From DAOUJW01 sp034422115 (GTDB lineage: Bacteria; Chloroflexota; Dehalococcoidia; Lucifugimonadales; UBA2985): 64,000 nucleotides of DNA. The stretch covers positions 62,001-126,000 of the forward strand of contig DAOUJW010000022.1 of assembly GCA_034422115.1 (NCBI GenBank), in the 5' to 3' direction. Made by a program: the position numbers and the translations under genes. The notes beneath the pieces were generated by a model. It searched no databases and was not told where the DNA came from. It saw only the letters and a program-made list of their open reading frames with translations. Every line of letters starts with the position of its first letter. The stretch's first letter is position 1. This document shows positions 17,357-26,087 of this stretch, piece after piece.

Positions 17357-18985
17357 TCAGTCCAAGTGGCCAGTCATCAACATCCCCACCTGGTGCGCGG
17401 AGATGTCAGCCGGACGGGACTCACCAACAACCTCTCCACGGTGCATCACCATGAGCCTGTCGCTGATGGCAAACAGCTCATCCAGGTCTTCGGAGACCAG
17501 GACAATCGCTGATCCGGCTTCCCTGGCCTTCAGGAGAAGGGCGCGGGTCAGCTCTGCAGTCCTCACATCCAGGCCGCGGGTCGGATAGTATGCGACGAGG
17601 ACACGCGGGTCTCGGGTCAGCTCCCTGTTGAGCACCACGCGCTGCATATTCCCGCCGGAAAGCGTGCCGACCTCCAGGCCGGGCTCCGGCATGGCTATCG
17701 GAAAGGTCGAAAACGAGTCCCCAATACGCTCCCGAATGGCCCCCCAGTCCAGCAATACCTTGCGATTGGCGAAGCTGTGGACCTCTCCCAGCACCATGTT
17801 CTCCTCCACCCGCATCTCCGGCACAAGCGCCATGCCGATAGCGTCTTCCGGTATGTATCCGACGCCCGCGTTGAGGATGGTGGAAACCGACCATCCCTCT
17901 ACGTCACTGCCACTCAGCTTCACGTCGCCGGACTGTTTGCGATGCAGACCCAGAAGGACCTCACCGATCTTCTCCTGTCCGTTGCCGGACACGCCCGCGA
18001 CGCCCAGAATTTCGCCGGCTTGCACGCTAAAGCTGACCTCCTTGAGGCTGACTCCCTGGTTCCCGTTCTCAGTGGAAACGTTGTTGAACTCCAGCGCAGG
18101 CTCAGCATCCACGCACTCGGCTTGATTATCCTCAGTGCGAATGCCCTGAGGTAGCGTGTCGCCAATCATCATGGAAACCAGCTCGTCAATCGTCGTATCC
18201 TCCGGCGAAACGGTCCCCACCACCGCGCCATGTCTCAGTACCGTAATCCTGTCTGCCGTCGCCATAACCTCGCGAAGCTTGTGAGTGATGAAGAGGATTG
18301 CGTAGCCATCGGCCTTGAGCTCGTCAAAGACCTTGAACAGCCCTTCGACCTCATGGGGCGCAAGGACGCTGGTGGGCTCGTCGCATATAAGCAGTCGGGC
18401 GTTCGCTACGATGAGCTTTATCAGCTCCACCTTCTGCCTCTGGCCCATTGAAAGAGACCAGACTCTTGCGCCGGGGTCTATTTCCAGCGCGTACCGGTCC
18501 GAGACCTCCTGTATCCGCGCCGCCAGGGCCTTGTGGTTCAGCACCATTCCCTGGTCCGGCCAGAACAGGGCCACGTTTTCCACCACGGTCATGGCGGGAA
18601 CCAGGGTGAAGTTCTGGAACACCATGCCCACTCCTGCGCGCCTGCTTTCCTGGGGCGACCGGAACCTGGTCTCCTTGCCGTTCATCCGGATAGCGCCCTC
18701 GTCAGGCTGGTAGTACCCGTAGATGATCTTCATCAGGGTGCTCTTGCCGGCCCCGTTCTCGCCGAGTATTGCGTGCACCTCACCGGGCCTGACTTCCAGA
18801 TCAATGCCATCGTTGGCCGTCACGCTCGGAAAGCGCTTCGTGACGCCACGCAGGGATAGCAGCGGCGTTCCTGCCTCCTCACCGACGCAGGGCGCCGAAG
18901 TGTCCACAGCGCTTTCCCGGTCCGTTTCTGGAAGAATATCGGTCTGGTCTACATCGATTCTGTTGCGCCAGGGGACAGTAATCAT
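17357..18985 (-). CDS. ABC transporter ATPase with two nucleotide-binding domains, BMP-type importer
   Basis: 542 residues with two fused ABC domains (YufO/RbsA type). Domain 1 has Walker A GENGAGKST, signature LSMGQRQKVE and Walker B LLICDEPTS. Domain 2 has a degenerate P-loop (GVSGNGQEKI instead of GxxGxGKST), signature LSGGNMQRVV and YPTRGLD. The degenerate second P-loop is normal for RbsA-type ATPases, where one site hydrolyses ATP. It energises the two permeases that follow. It is the first gene of the operon, so the promoter must lie in 18986-19443; TAAGGA precedes the ATG. Confidence 0.9.
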   Translation of the reverse strand: MITVPWRNRIDVDQTDILPETDRESAVDTSAPCVGEEAGTPLLSLRGVTKRFPSVTANDGIDLEVRPGEVHAILGENGAGKSTLMKIIYGYYQPDEGAIRMNGKETRFRSPQESRRAGVGMVFQNFTLVPAMTVVENVALFWPDQGMVLNHKALAARIQEVSDRYALEIDPGARVWSLSMGQRQKVELIKLIVANARLLICDEPTSVLAPHEVEGLFKVFDELKADGYAILFITHKLREVMATADRITVLRHGAVVGTVSPEDTTIDELVSMMIGDTLPQGIRTEDNQAECVDAEPALEFNNVSTENGNQGVSLKEVSFSVQAGEILGVAGVSGNGQEKIGEVLLGLHRKQSGDVKLSGSDVEGWSVSTILNAGVGYIPEDAIGMALVPEMRVEENMVLGEVHSFANRKVLLDWGAIRERIGDSFSTFPIAMPEPGLEVGTLSGGNMQRVVLNRELTRDPRVLVAYYPTRGLDVRTAELTRALLLKAREAGSAIVLVSEDLDELFAISDRLMVMHRGEVVGESRPADISAHQVGMLMTGHLD

Positions 18986-19443
18986 AGCTGGATTTCCTTA
19001 CGGGATAGGAGTAGATGCAAAGCATAGTAATGGTGAAATGTCTCACTATTGTTACTGAGACGTTACGAGATTGTTACGCGAGCGGCTCTGGTCCCACTTT
19101 GTCGTACAAGCGACGGCGGCAAAGAGGACTCATCGAAACGGGGCGCGTCAGGTATGAGTGGATTCTTAAGGCCGTCAGCGGTAGGGGGATTTCTGAAGGG
19201 AGCCGAAAAACCCGTGAGAGTGGAGGAGAGGGCGGCTCTCTAAACGGGGCAGACCGCTCAGAGGCAGGCGCGGCGACACCCCATTTGGAAACAGCCGAAG
19301 CAGTAGCACGCAAACCATACCTGGACTTGGAGCGCTTAGGAACATCAACCCAAACACCAGACTCCGACGGCCAGGGCGCGAGGGGCAAAGACCGTCCCGG
19401 ACTGCGCGGGGTACTGCCTTCAGTCAGTTATGGCCGAAAAATG
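18986..19443. other. non-coding interval between importer operon and tRNA-Lys
   Basis: This 458-nt stretch separates the importer ATPase start from tRNA-Lys. Long open frames exist on both strands but none has a ribosome site or recognisable family. The region nearest 18986 is AT-richer and should contain the operon promoter, though no clear -35/-10 pair stands out. Confidence 0.5.
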
Positions 19444-19515
19444 TGGGCCGTCAGGGATTCGAACCCTGGACTCCCGGATTAAAAGTCCGGAGCTCTGCCA
19501 CTGAGCTAACGGCCC
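19444..19515 (-). tRNA. tRNA-Lys(TTT)
   Basis: On the minus strand a complete cloverleaf can be drawn. The acceptor stem is GGGCCGT/ACGGCCC with discriminator A, the D-arm contains AGCTCAGTGGCAGAGC, the anticodon loop reads CTTTTAA (anticodon TTT), and the T-arm is GGGTTCGAATCCC. CCA is not encoded. It lies between the importer operon and the signal peptidase gene on the same strand. Confidence 0.95.
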
Positions 19516-19542
19516 AGGCGGTGTAGGCCGATTCTATATTAG

Positions 19543-20172
19543 CTATGGTGGATTATCAACAGACTCCCTTGTTGTTGGAGCCTGGAAGGAGAAGTCAAAG
19601 GGGGGCCAGTACCTTACAAAGACCTTCCCAACCACGTTATCCAACGGGACAGGGCCCCAGTGACGGGAGTCGCTGCTGCCGTTGCGGTTGTCGCCCATGA
19701 CAAAGTAGCTGCGGGGCGGCACAAGGGTGGGCGGCAGTCTGCTGAAGTCAAGCTCTTCCAGGTAGGGCTCCTCAAGCGCCTCGCCGTCTATGGAGACGCG
19801 GCCCCTGTCCATCGATATGGTCTCACCGGGCAGAGCGATGACCCGTTTCACAAAGTCACGGCTGGGGTCCTGTGGGTACCGGAAGACGATTACGTCGCCG
19901 CGCTTGGGCGGGTGGAAGGGAAACAGCTCGGTTTCGTCGTCCCAGATGTCCACAAAGGGCACCAGGCCATCAATGGTCTCAGTGTCAAGGCGCGCGTAGA
20001 CGAGCTTGTTCACCACAAGCCTGTCCTTGGGAAAAAGGGTGGCCTCCATGCTGGACAGCTCTACCCTGTAGTTGCGCACGCTGACCTGGAGCACCAGGAA
20101 CATCAGCAGGGCAAGGGCAATGGTCTCCAGCAGGTCTTCCAGGAAACTTCTTGTTGTCGATTGGCGGGTCAT
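19543..20172 (-). CDS. lepB: signal peptidase I
   Basis: 209 residues. One N-terminal membrane anchor (LLETIALALLMFLVLQVSV), then the catalytic serine in VELSSMEATLFPKDRLVVNK (S-x-M motif), the catalytic lysine in FVKRVIALPGETI, and box E-like YFVMGDNRNGSSDSRHWGPV. It cleaves signal peptides from exported proteins at the outer face of the membrane. Start chosen at MTRQSTTR, with GAGG upstream; a TTG seven codons earlier overlaps a TATAAT (20198-20193) that is probably the -10 box of this gene. It is monocistronic. Confidence 0.93.
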   Translation of the reverse strand: MTRQSTTRSFLEDLLETIALALLMFLVLQVSVRNYRVELSSMEATLFPKDRLVVNKLVYARLDTETIDGLVPFVDIWDDETELFPFHPPKRGDVIVFRYPQDPSRDFVKRVIALPGETISMDRGRVSIDGEALEEPYLEELDFSRLPPTLVPPRSYFVMGDNRNGSSDSRHWGPVPLDNVVGKVFVRYWPPFDFSFQAPTTRESVDNPP

Positions 20173-20252
20173 TGCGTGCCTCAGGTCTGGCAATTATACC
20201 CCTGCCTGCTGACCCGCGCCATTGCGACCAGTGGGTTTGGCGGAGAGGTCGG

Positions 20253-22010
20253 CTAGGCGTCCGGGCCCTGGCGCGACCCAACGACGCTGACGGAAATGAT
20301 GTCCACGCCGTGATACTTCTGGTGGCGCACAGACGAGGCGTAGTGGCGCAACAGGCGGAAGGATATGTCACGGCCGTCCGATACGTCCGGGGCTTCTCCC
20401 AGGTACGCCATCCGGTCCTCCAGGTTCTCCCCCTCGGACGCCGACACGAACTCCAACTCCGCGCCGCCCGCGCCCGCGCGGGCCGTGACAACCAGCCGCC
20501 GCGGCCTGCCCCTCTCCGGGTCGTCTTCCTCCGCCGACAGCAGGCTCAGGACCGTCTCCTCCGCCACCAGCACCAGTCGTTCCGTCGAAGCGGCAGTCCA
20601 TCCGGCCCTGGACGCGAACCCGCGAAGGAACTCGGTCAGGCCGGGCAGAGCGTCCGAGTCCAGCGTAACCTCCAGTCGCCTGCGCCGGGGGCTTGTCAGC
20701 TCTATCAGCACCATCAGGATGACCGCGACAATCGCCCCCGAGGTCATGCCGTTGCCCAGCAGCACGCTTACGAACCCGTCGCCCAGAAGATCGGGGAATA
20801 TCCAGCCGTTCTGGAAGCCTGCGCCTATCCAGAAGGACAGCCCGACGACTACGGCCTTGCGGTGGTCCACGCCGTCCTGGATGACTATCTTCATCCCCTG
20901 CACAAAGAGCATTCCAATGAGGACAATGACGTAGGCGGCGGCTACAGGGGAGGGAATGGCTATCAGCAGGGCCGCGAACTTGGGGAAGAAGGCCACCGCC
21001 ACAAAGACAACGCCTATGACTACGCCCACACGCCGTGCGCCAATGCCGGTGACCTCAGCAAGGGAGATGCTGGATGAGTAGGTGGTGTTGGGAAGCGTCC
21101 CCATGACGCCGGACAGCAGGTTGCCCACGCCGTCGGCGTTGAGAGCGCCCTGCACCACTCGGAAGTCGGTCGCCCGGGGTCTGCGCTGGGAGACCCTCTG
21201 AATGGCTACGCCGTCGCCAATGGTCTCTATGGCGCCCACCAGGGTGACGACTATGAAGGCCGGCAGCAGCGCCCAGAACTCCACGCTGGGCGTCACGTCG
21301 AACCCCGGCCAGGAGCCAAGGGGCACGCCGACCCAGGGAGCGTCCAGTATCTGCTGCACGTCGTACAGGCCGTAGAACGCGGATACGGCGCAGCCCACGG
21401 CTATGCCAATGACCGGCGACCACAGCCGCCAGGCGGGTGGCGCGCGGAGGATAAGCGCTGTCACGGTTGCAAGGGTTGCAATGGCGGCTGCCGGAGCGGC
21501 GGCATCGGAGGAGCCTTCAGGCACGTCATGCATCGTTTCGAATACTATCGGCATGACCGTGGCAGCTATCAGCATGATCACGGTGCCGGAGACCACGGGC
21601 GTGAATATGCGCCGGAGCAGCGAGAGGCGCGCCGCAAGCAGGAACTGGAACAGCGACGATATGACGACGAGGCTCGCCATTGTGGAGGGGCCGCCCACCA
21701 CCAGCGCCGCAACGCACACCGCGATGAAGGCCCCGGACGTGCCCATTATCAGCACGTGGCCGGAGCCTATCCGCCCCAGCCGCACGGCCTGGAGCGTGGT
21801 GGTGATCCCGCTGACGAGCAGCGCCGCAAACGCGCCCCAGGCTATGTATGAGTCCGGCTGGTCGGCTATCCGGGAAACAATGACCACGGTCAGGACCACC
21901 GGGGCCACAATGAGCATTGCCGCCTGGAACCCGGCGCCAATGGTCACAGGATGCGGAGGGATATCGTTTGGCTCGTAGCGGACGGACTCGTTTACATGGG
22001 ATGAGGCCAA
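20253..22010 (-). CDS. NCS2 (uracil/xanthine) permease fused to a C-terminal GHKL-ATPase-like domain
   Basis: 585 residues. The first ~430 form an NCS2-type transporter with about 12-14 membrane segments, including GHVLIMGTSGAFIAV, the conserved ALLPAFIVVTLVGAIETIGDGVAIQRVS and the QGALNADGVGNLLSGVMGTLPNTTYSSS helix pair that forms the substrate site. The last ~140 residues are soluble and have an anti-sigma/histidine-kinase-like ATPase pattern: FLRGFASRAGWTAASTERLVLVAEETVLSLLS, then strands RRLVVTARAG and GGAELEFVSA. No phospho-acceptor domain is present. The TTG start behind GAGG is uncertain; longer in-frame starts exist up to 22103. The fusion suggests a transporter that also signals, or one gated by nucleotide binding. 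Confidence 0.8.
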   Translation of the reverse strand: MASSHVNESVRYEPNDIPPHPVTIGAGFQAAMLIVAPVVLTVVIVSRIADQPDSYIAWGAFAALLVSGITTTLQAVRLGRIGSGHVLIMGTSGAFIAVCVAALVVGGPSTMASLVVISSLFQFLLAARLSLLRRIFTPVVSGTVIMLIAATVMPIVFETMHDVPEGSSDAAAPAAAIATLATVTALILRAPPAWRLWSPVIGIAVGCAVSAFYGLYDVQQILDAPWVGVPLGSWPGFDVTPSVEFWALLPAFIVVTLVGAIETIGDGVAIQRVSQRRPRATDFRVVQGALNADGVGNLLSGVMGTLPNTTYSSSISLAEVTGIGARRVGVVIGVVFVAVAFFPKFAALLIAIPSPVAAAYVIVLIGMLFVQGMKIVIQDGVDHRKAVVVGLSFWIGAGFQNGWIFPDLLGDGFVSVLLGNGMTSGAIVAVILMVLIELTSPRRRRLEVTLDSDALPGLTEFLRGFASRAGWTAASTERLVLVAEETVLSLLSAEEDDPERGRPRRLVVTARAGAGGAELEFVSASEGENLEDRMAYLGEAPDVSDGRDISFRLLRHYASSVRHQKYHGVDIISVSVVGSRQGPDA

Positions 22011-22195
22011 GGGGCACACCTCAGCTATAGTGATTGTTGATGGAGGCTGAGCTGCAAGCTCACTCAGTGCGCAATGGTGATACGGCGTATCACGACTACA
22101 CACCCAGACGACTCTGAGTTTTTGGACTCATTGGATTATATCAGGCTTCTCAATCAGGTCAATCCCGCTTCCGATAGACCCTGGCTGAATGCCGC

Positions 22196-22224
22196 TTGTT
22201 GGCCGCCCGTCCTGGTGCTACAAT
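22196..22224 (+). promoter_or_regulatory. promoter of tRNA-Asn with leader hairpin
   Basis: TTGTTG (22196-22201), a 17-nt spacer and TACAAT (22219-22224) lie about 50 nt before the tRNA. The expected 5' leader then contains a perfect 9-bp stem, AAGGACTGG (22232-22240) with CCAGTCCTT (22254-22262), which could guide processing of the tRNA precursor. Confidence 0.6.
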
Positions 22225-22274
22225 ATCCGACAAGGACTGGAGCCTTTGGGCTGCCAGTCCTTCACAGGTCTCAT

Positions 22275-22349
22275 TCCCCGATAGCTCAGCGGTAGAGCGG
22301 GCGGCTGTTAACCGCTAGGTCGTAGGTTCGAATCCTACTCGGGGAGCCA
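22275..22349 (+). tRNA. tRNA-Asn(GTT), integration target of the mobile element
   Basis: The acceptor stem is TCCCCGA/TCGGGGA, the D-arm holds AGCTCAGCGGTAGAGC, the anticodon loop CTGTTAA carries anticodon GTT, and the T-arm is AGGTTCGAATCCT. The CCA end is encoded (22347-22349). The 3' end of the oppositely oriented serine recombinase gene overlaps all but the first 11 nt, so the tRNA is both functional-looking and the left boundary of the integrated element. Confidence 0.96.
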
Positions 22350-23908
22350 ACGCTTCCGACATTAGGTACTTCTTCCTCGTTGGTTAACACCCTGCTCAGT
22401 TCGACCGGCATCGTATACTCAATGCTGACGCTTTGCCTATCAAACTCCACTGTCCTAACAAACGAAGAGAGAAATGACTTGGACTCGAGGAATGACGCAC
22501 TACTCAGGAGGTCCTGCAGGTCTGATGCTGTCTTTTCTATTGCTGAAGGGTCAAGAGCTCTAATGCCATGTAAGCTATTCTGTTCCTTCGCCTCCTCTTT
22601 CCTCTCGTTCAAGTCTCTCTGTTGTTCCCTCAATTCCTTTAATCTTGGGGCTAAATCGTCTATTTCTACCTTTCCGCTCTCCAAAGCGGCGTACAGATTT
22701 GCCAGTTTCTGAGCAACGGATATGGACTCCTGTTCCAGACTCTCAAGCTCTCTCTCGGAGCGTCGTCTGTCTACCTTCAGCTCTTCGTTGGTCAACCTTA
22801 CCAACTGCCTGAGGTTTTCCTTGGTCAGTACGTTCTCTCTGACTCGGTCAACAACGAAGGATTCTAACTTTCTGGCGTTCGTTGCCGGAGCATCACAAGC
22901 AGTGCGACCCTTCATAATCCGGTTGTTGCAACTGTAGTAGAGGTACTTGCCGGATTTCCCATTGGTTCCTACTGCAACTGATCCACATCTGGCGCATCGA
23001 GCCATTCCGCTTAGAAGGTATTGACTGGCTACCCTCATGGGGTGCTTCATCAATGGTCGCCTTGAAGTCAGCAAGGCCTGCACTCGTTCAAAGGTGTGCC
23101 TGTCTACTAGAGGTGAGTGGCAATCAGGAACGCGAATGACCTCCCCGTCAGCCCTCCTCTGCCTGCCAGCCGTATTCCGACTGTACTTGTTCCAAACAAG
23201 GGTCCCAACGTAGGCTTCATTCCTCAGAATATGGTTGATACCGGTTGCCCCAAATAGCCTTCCGCTGCGCGTTCTCAATCCCTCTGAGTTTAGGGTATCT
23301 GCAATCGCTTTTGCACCCTCTCCGTGAAACGCCATGTCGAACATCCTTGTGACAATGGGCGCCTCACTCTCATTTGGAACGATTCTGTGCTTTGTCACCG
23401 ATCCGTAAGTCTGCGTATGTCGCCTATAACCAAATGGGGCTGTACCACCATTACGGAATCCTCTCAGAGCGTTTTCTTTCATCCCTCTCACTGTGTCCTG
23501 AGACAAGTTTGCCGAGTAGAACTCGTCAATCACTTCAATGATGCCTTCGAGCAAAGACCCCGCTGGACTCTCATCCACCTGCTCATTTATGGACATTACT
23601 GAGATCTGTCTGCGCTTAAGCAGGGACTTGTATATGACTGAGTCCTCTCTATTCCGAGCGAACCTCGAAAGCTTCCACACGAGGATCGCGTCGAAGGGCT
23701 TTACCTTTCCCTTGGCGGCGGTAATCATCTGCTTAAACGCGGGCCTGTTAACGGACCTTGCACTCTCGGCTTCGTCCATATACTCAGCCACTACATCCCA
23801 CTCACGCTTAATGGCATAGCTCCTTAGGGCTTTGAGTTGGGCAGGGATTGAGAGATCCTTCTCAGCCTGCCTTTCCGAAGAGACGCGCGCGTATATTGCT
23901 ACTCTCAT
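22286..23908 (-). CDS. large serine recombinase (site-specific integrase)
   Basis: 540 residues. N-terminal resolvase catalytic domain with the nucleophilic serine at about residue 10 in IYARVSSERQ, and VWKLSRFARNREDS and the long helix after GSLLEGIIEVIDEFYSANLS. Then the recombinase domain (PFGYRRH, EAPIVTRMFDMAFHGEGAKAIADTLNSEG), a zinc-ribbon segment with CARCGSVAVG and SCNNRIMKGRTAC, and a coiled coil. The final ~20 residues (GSPSRIRTYDLAVNSRPLYR in pattern) are simply the antisense translation of tRNA-Asn, so this tail was acquired at the integration site and the protein in the circular form would end differently. It probably catalyses integration and excision of the element. Confidence 0.93.
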   Translation of the reverse strand: MRVAIYARVSSERQAEKDLSIPAQLKALRSYAIKREWDVVAEYMDEAESARSVNRPAFKQMITAAKGKVKPFDAILVWKLSRFARNREDSVIYKSLLKRRQISVMSINEQVDESPAGSLLEGIIEVIDEFYSANLSQDTVRGMKENALRGFRNGGTAPFGYRRHTQTYGSVTKHRIVPNESEAPIVTRMFDMAFHGEGAKAIADTLNSEGLRTRSGRLFGATGINHILRNEAYVGTLVWNKYSRNTAGRQRRADGEVIRVPDCHSPLVDRHTFERVQALLTSRRPLMKHPMRVASQYLLSGMARCARCGSVAVGTNGKSGKYLYYSCNNRIMKGRTACDAPATNARKLESFVVDRVRENVLTKENLRQLVRLTNEELKVDRRRSERELESLEQESISVAQKLANLYAALESGKVEIDDLAPRLKELREQQRDLNERKEEAKEQNSLHGIRALDPSAIEKTASDLQDLLSSASFLESKSFLSSFVRTVEFDRQSVSIEYTMPVELSRVLTNEEEVPNVGSVGSPSRIRTYDLAVNSRPLYR

Positions 23909-24012
23909 AGGACCTCCTTCTCGAATGGTTAAACGCTGTGTATTTCAAGGTTTTTTCTTGATTAGCCAGGGCCTCCAAATCTCGGCGACCATTGGCTGTC
24001 ATCGCTAGCCCC

Positions 24013-24972
24013 TCAAATGACCTGGTATGCCTCCGGTATGCGCTGGAAGGCACCTCCCTCAATTTGGGGTCTCAGGACCGACCGGTCTCTGTAGGGGACC
24101 GCGACTAGGGCGACCTTGGCCACGCTTTCTCTCCAGAGCACGGGCTTTGCCGCTACTGCGATGTCGTCCGACTTCCACAGGTCGTACCCGCTGACCCTCT
24201 CCACATAGAGCGGCGAGCCTGTCCCGAATACGGTGTCCCCAATGGAACCGGGTGCAGGCGGACTGCCGCGCCTTGGCAGTAGACCCCTCAGGCTGGACAG
24301 GGGCCTTCTGTTCGTCCTCAGTCTGAACCCTGGGGTTCTCGCCACAACGGTGGCCTTGAGTCCTGTGTGCTCGACCGATTCCGCACGTCTCGGACTCGCC
24401 TTCTCCTCCCTTCGCTCGTAAAGCACGGCCAGGAGAGGCTGGTGGAGCATAACCTCAGCCAGACGCAGCGATATGGAGGCGTACGAGCGCCGGTAGAGGC
24501 GTTGCAGTGCAACGATGTCGAACCCCGTGGTCTCCGCCACGATGGCGAATAGTCCAGGCTGCACCAGTACGGATGCAGCGAACCTGTCCGCGTCCCTGCA
24601 CAGCCTCTTGCCAGCGGGATAAGAGGGCGAGGGCTGGATGTCCTGGAGTCTCTCGATGATGATTTCGTAGGTTTCATGCAGTACCGTATGCTCCTGGGCG
24701 CCGCTCCACTCGGAGGCGTCGTACTGTATCATATACGGCCCGCGGGCATGGCCAGCGTGGAAGCCTCTGTAGCTTCCTGGCAGTTTTGTGGCGACTGCTA
24801 CGCCGACACCGGTCCTAGATAGCAACTCCTTGAGGTCGTGCAGACTGGGGATTCCGGAAAGCGAGAAGAACTCCACGAAGAACCGGGCCGTCGAGACCGG
24901 CTCGGGTATGGTGGTGGAACGCGCCTCGTCCATCAGCTGCCTGCAGAAATCGTCCATCAGGTCACCGCTCAA
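24013..24972 (-). CDS. ImmA/IrrE-like protein with an altered metalloprotease motif
   Basis: 319 residues, paired by a 4-nt overlap with an XRE regulator, the standard ImmR-ImmA layout in which the protease cleaves the repressor. The expected HExxH reads HETYE (in EHTVLHETYEII, near residue 95), so the second zinc-ligand His is Glu. The rest of the N-terminal half (VGVAVATKLPGSYRGFHAG, DRFAASVLVQPGLFAIVAETTGFD, LYRRSYASISLRLAEV) follows the family. The C-terminal ~130 residues are an added Arg-rich beta domain. Whether it still cleaves is open. Confidence 0.75.
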   Translation of the reverse strand: MSGDLMDDFCRQLMDEARSTTIPEPVSTARFFVEFFSLSGIPSLHDLKELLSRTGVGVAVATKLPGSYRGFHAGHARGPYMIQYDASEWSGAQEHTVLHETYEIIIERLQDIQPSPSYPAGKRLCRDADRFAASVLVQPGLFAIVAETTGFDIVALQRLYRRSYASISLRLAEVMLHQPLLAVLYERREEKASPRRAESVEHTGLKATVVARTPGFRLRTNRRPLSSLRGLLPRRGSPPAPGSIGDTVFGTGSPLYVERVSGYDLWKSDDIAVAAKPVLWRESVAKVALVAVPYRDRSVLRPQIEGGAFQRIPEAYQVI

Positions 24973-25373
24973 TCCAGCAACCTCTTTCCCGTCAGACGCT
25001 CGTACATCTCGACTATGAATCGCTTGGCCTCTATGTCCAATGGTCCCCTGGGACGCGTTCCGAACCTGAACTCCGGATCCTCCAACACAAACCTATAGGC
25101 CCTGTCAACGTCCAGAGGGTCGTTGTTCGTTTGCCCATCCTCGTTGTCCAGATAGCCTGCGCTCCTCATTAGGCGCTTCACGTCGACGCCGTAGAGTGCG
25201 GCCAGCCTTCTCAGAACGTTGATTCCGGGTCTGCGCTCTCCCCGCTCGATCTCCGAAAGGTAGGAGTTGGATATTCCGGTCAAGCGGCGCACCTCCCTAA
25301 GGCTGGTGTCGCCTCTGAGCCCTTTCAGCAGAGGCCCTATTTGCATTTCTCTGAAGCCGGTGTCCTCATTCAT
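24969..25373 (-). CDS. XRE-family HTH regulator of the element
   Basis: 134 residues. The N-terminal half is a Cro/C1-type HTH: LLKGLRGDTSLREVRRLTGISNSYLSEIERGERRPGINVLRRLAALYGV in pattern. The C-terminal half (EDPEFRFGTRPRGPLDIEAKRFIVEMYERLTG) has no catalytic motif and may be the dimerisation part cleaved by the ImmA-like partner. It is divergent from the small-HTH gene cluster on the plus strand and lies just inside the integrase, so it probably controls element activation. Confidence 0.85.
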   Translation of the reverse strand: MNEDTGFREMQIGPLLKGLRGDTSLREVRRLTGISNSYLSEIERGERRPGINVLRRLAALYGVDVKRLMRSAGYLDNEDGQTNNDPLDVDRAYRFVLEDPEFRFGTRPRGPLDIEAKRFIVEMYERLTGKRLLD

Positions 25374-25624
25374 GCCGTTCCCCTATCGTGTATCTATGCC
25401 GTCCTAATGCTATAGGACATGCAGCCGAGTTAACTTCTGTCAAATCATTGTCACATCGTAGTAATCAATTGTCAAGTGGAGGTCGATTTCGACCCGTTGG
25501 CTATTGCGATTTGTTCCACTATGTTGATACACTGCATTGGCACATCGAACAATGGTTCGGGGGCTATTATACTACCGGAACCGGCCGGCGCGCCACCTCC
25601 GGTTTGCGCAAGGGGGTATTTGAT

Positions 25625-25849
25625 GTGAGCAAGAGTAAGAAACTCACTCCGGAGCAGGAGGAGACAAGGATTCACGGCCTGAGGATACTGGCCAGGTTGA
25701 TTGCCCGTCGTCACCTGGCACTGATGAGAGCAGAGAATGACGATGCCTTTGGGCCTGTGGGCGGACACCCCGCTCCAAGGGTGAAGGAAGAGGACGGTGA
25801 GTTCGCCCACGGCCAGTCGATACCTCCGTCGGAGGAAACCGATGAATAG
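25625..25849 (+). CDS. small unknown protein, first gene of the HTH cluster
   Basis: Unrecognised 74-residue polar protein starting at GTG (SKSKKLTPEQEETRIHGLRILARLIARRH follows the start). A helical N-terminal part and an acidic C-terminal part (KEEDGEFAHGQSIPPSEETDE) can be seen. The GGGGGT upstream is a possible ribosome site. Its stop codon overlaps the ATG of the next HTH gene by several bases, so the two are coupled. An upstream in-frame extension lacks coding character. Confidence 0.55.
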   Translation: MSKSKKLTPEQEETRIHGLRILARLIARRHLALMRAENDDAFGPVGGHPAPRVKEEDGEFAHGQSIPPSEETDE

Positions 25850-26087
25850 CAGAAACTCCCGCCGACGTGTGAGGCTCAAGGCCCAGGCTCTATGGGAAAT
25901 CCTCGACAGGCTGAACATGACCCAGAGCGAGTTGGCTCGCAGGGTGGGGATTACGCCTGGGTACCTCTCTCTGCTCGTATGCGGTCGGCGAAGCCCGTCT
26001 GCCGCACTCAGGCAAAGGCTGCAGGATGCCCTGGGTGTGGAGGACTTCGACGTGCTCTTTGAAATGGAGGATTGCTGTGCCCGCTAG
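25842..26087 (+). CDS. small XRE-type HTH protein
   Basis: 81 residues, essentially one Cro-like HTH: RLKAQALWEILDRLNMTQSELARRVGITPGYLSLLVCGRRSPSAALRQRLQDALGV in pattern. GGAGG lies six bases before the ATG. Its 3' end overlaps the next HTH gene, which starts at GTG 26077. Probably a DNA-binding regulator or excisionase-like factor of the element. Confidence 0.8.
   Translation: MNSRNSRRRVRLKAQALWEILDRLNMTQSELARRVGITPGYLSLLVCGRRSPSAALRQRLQDALGVEDFDVLFEMEDCCAR

Noticed and set aside
19015..19482. 155-codon plus-strand frame before tRNA-Lys
   Set aside because: It runs into the tRNA antisense and shows no ribosome site or family.
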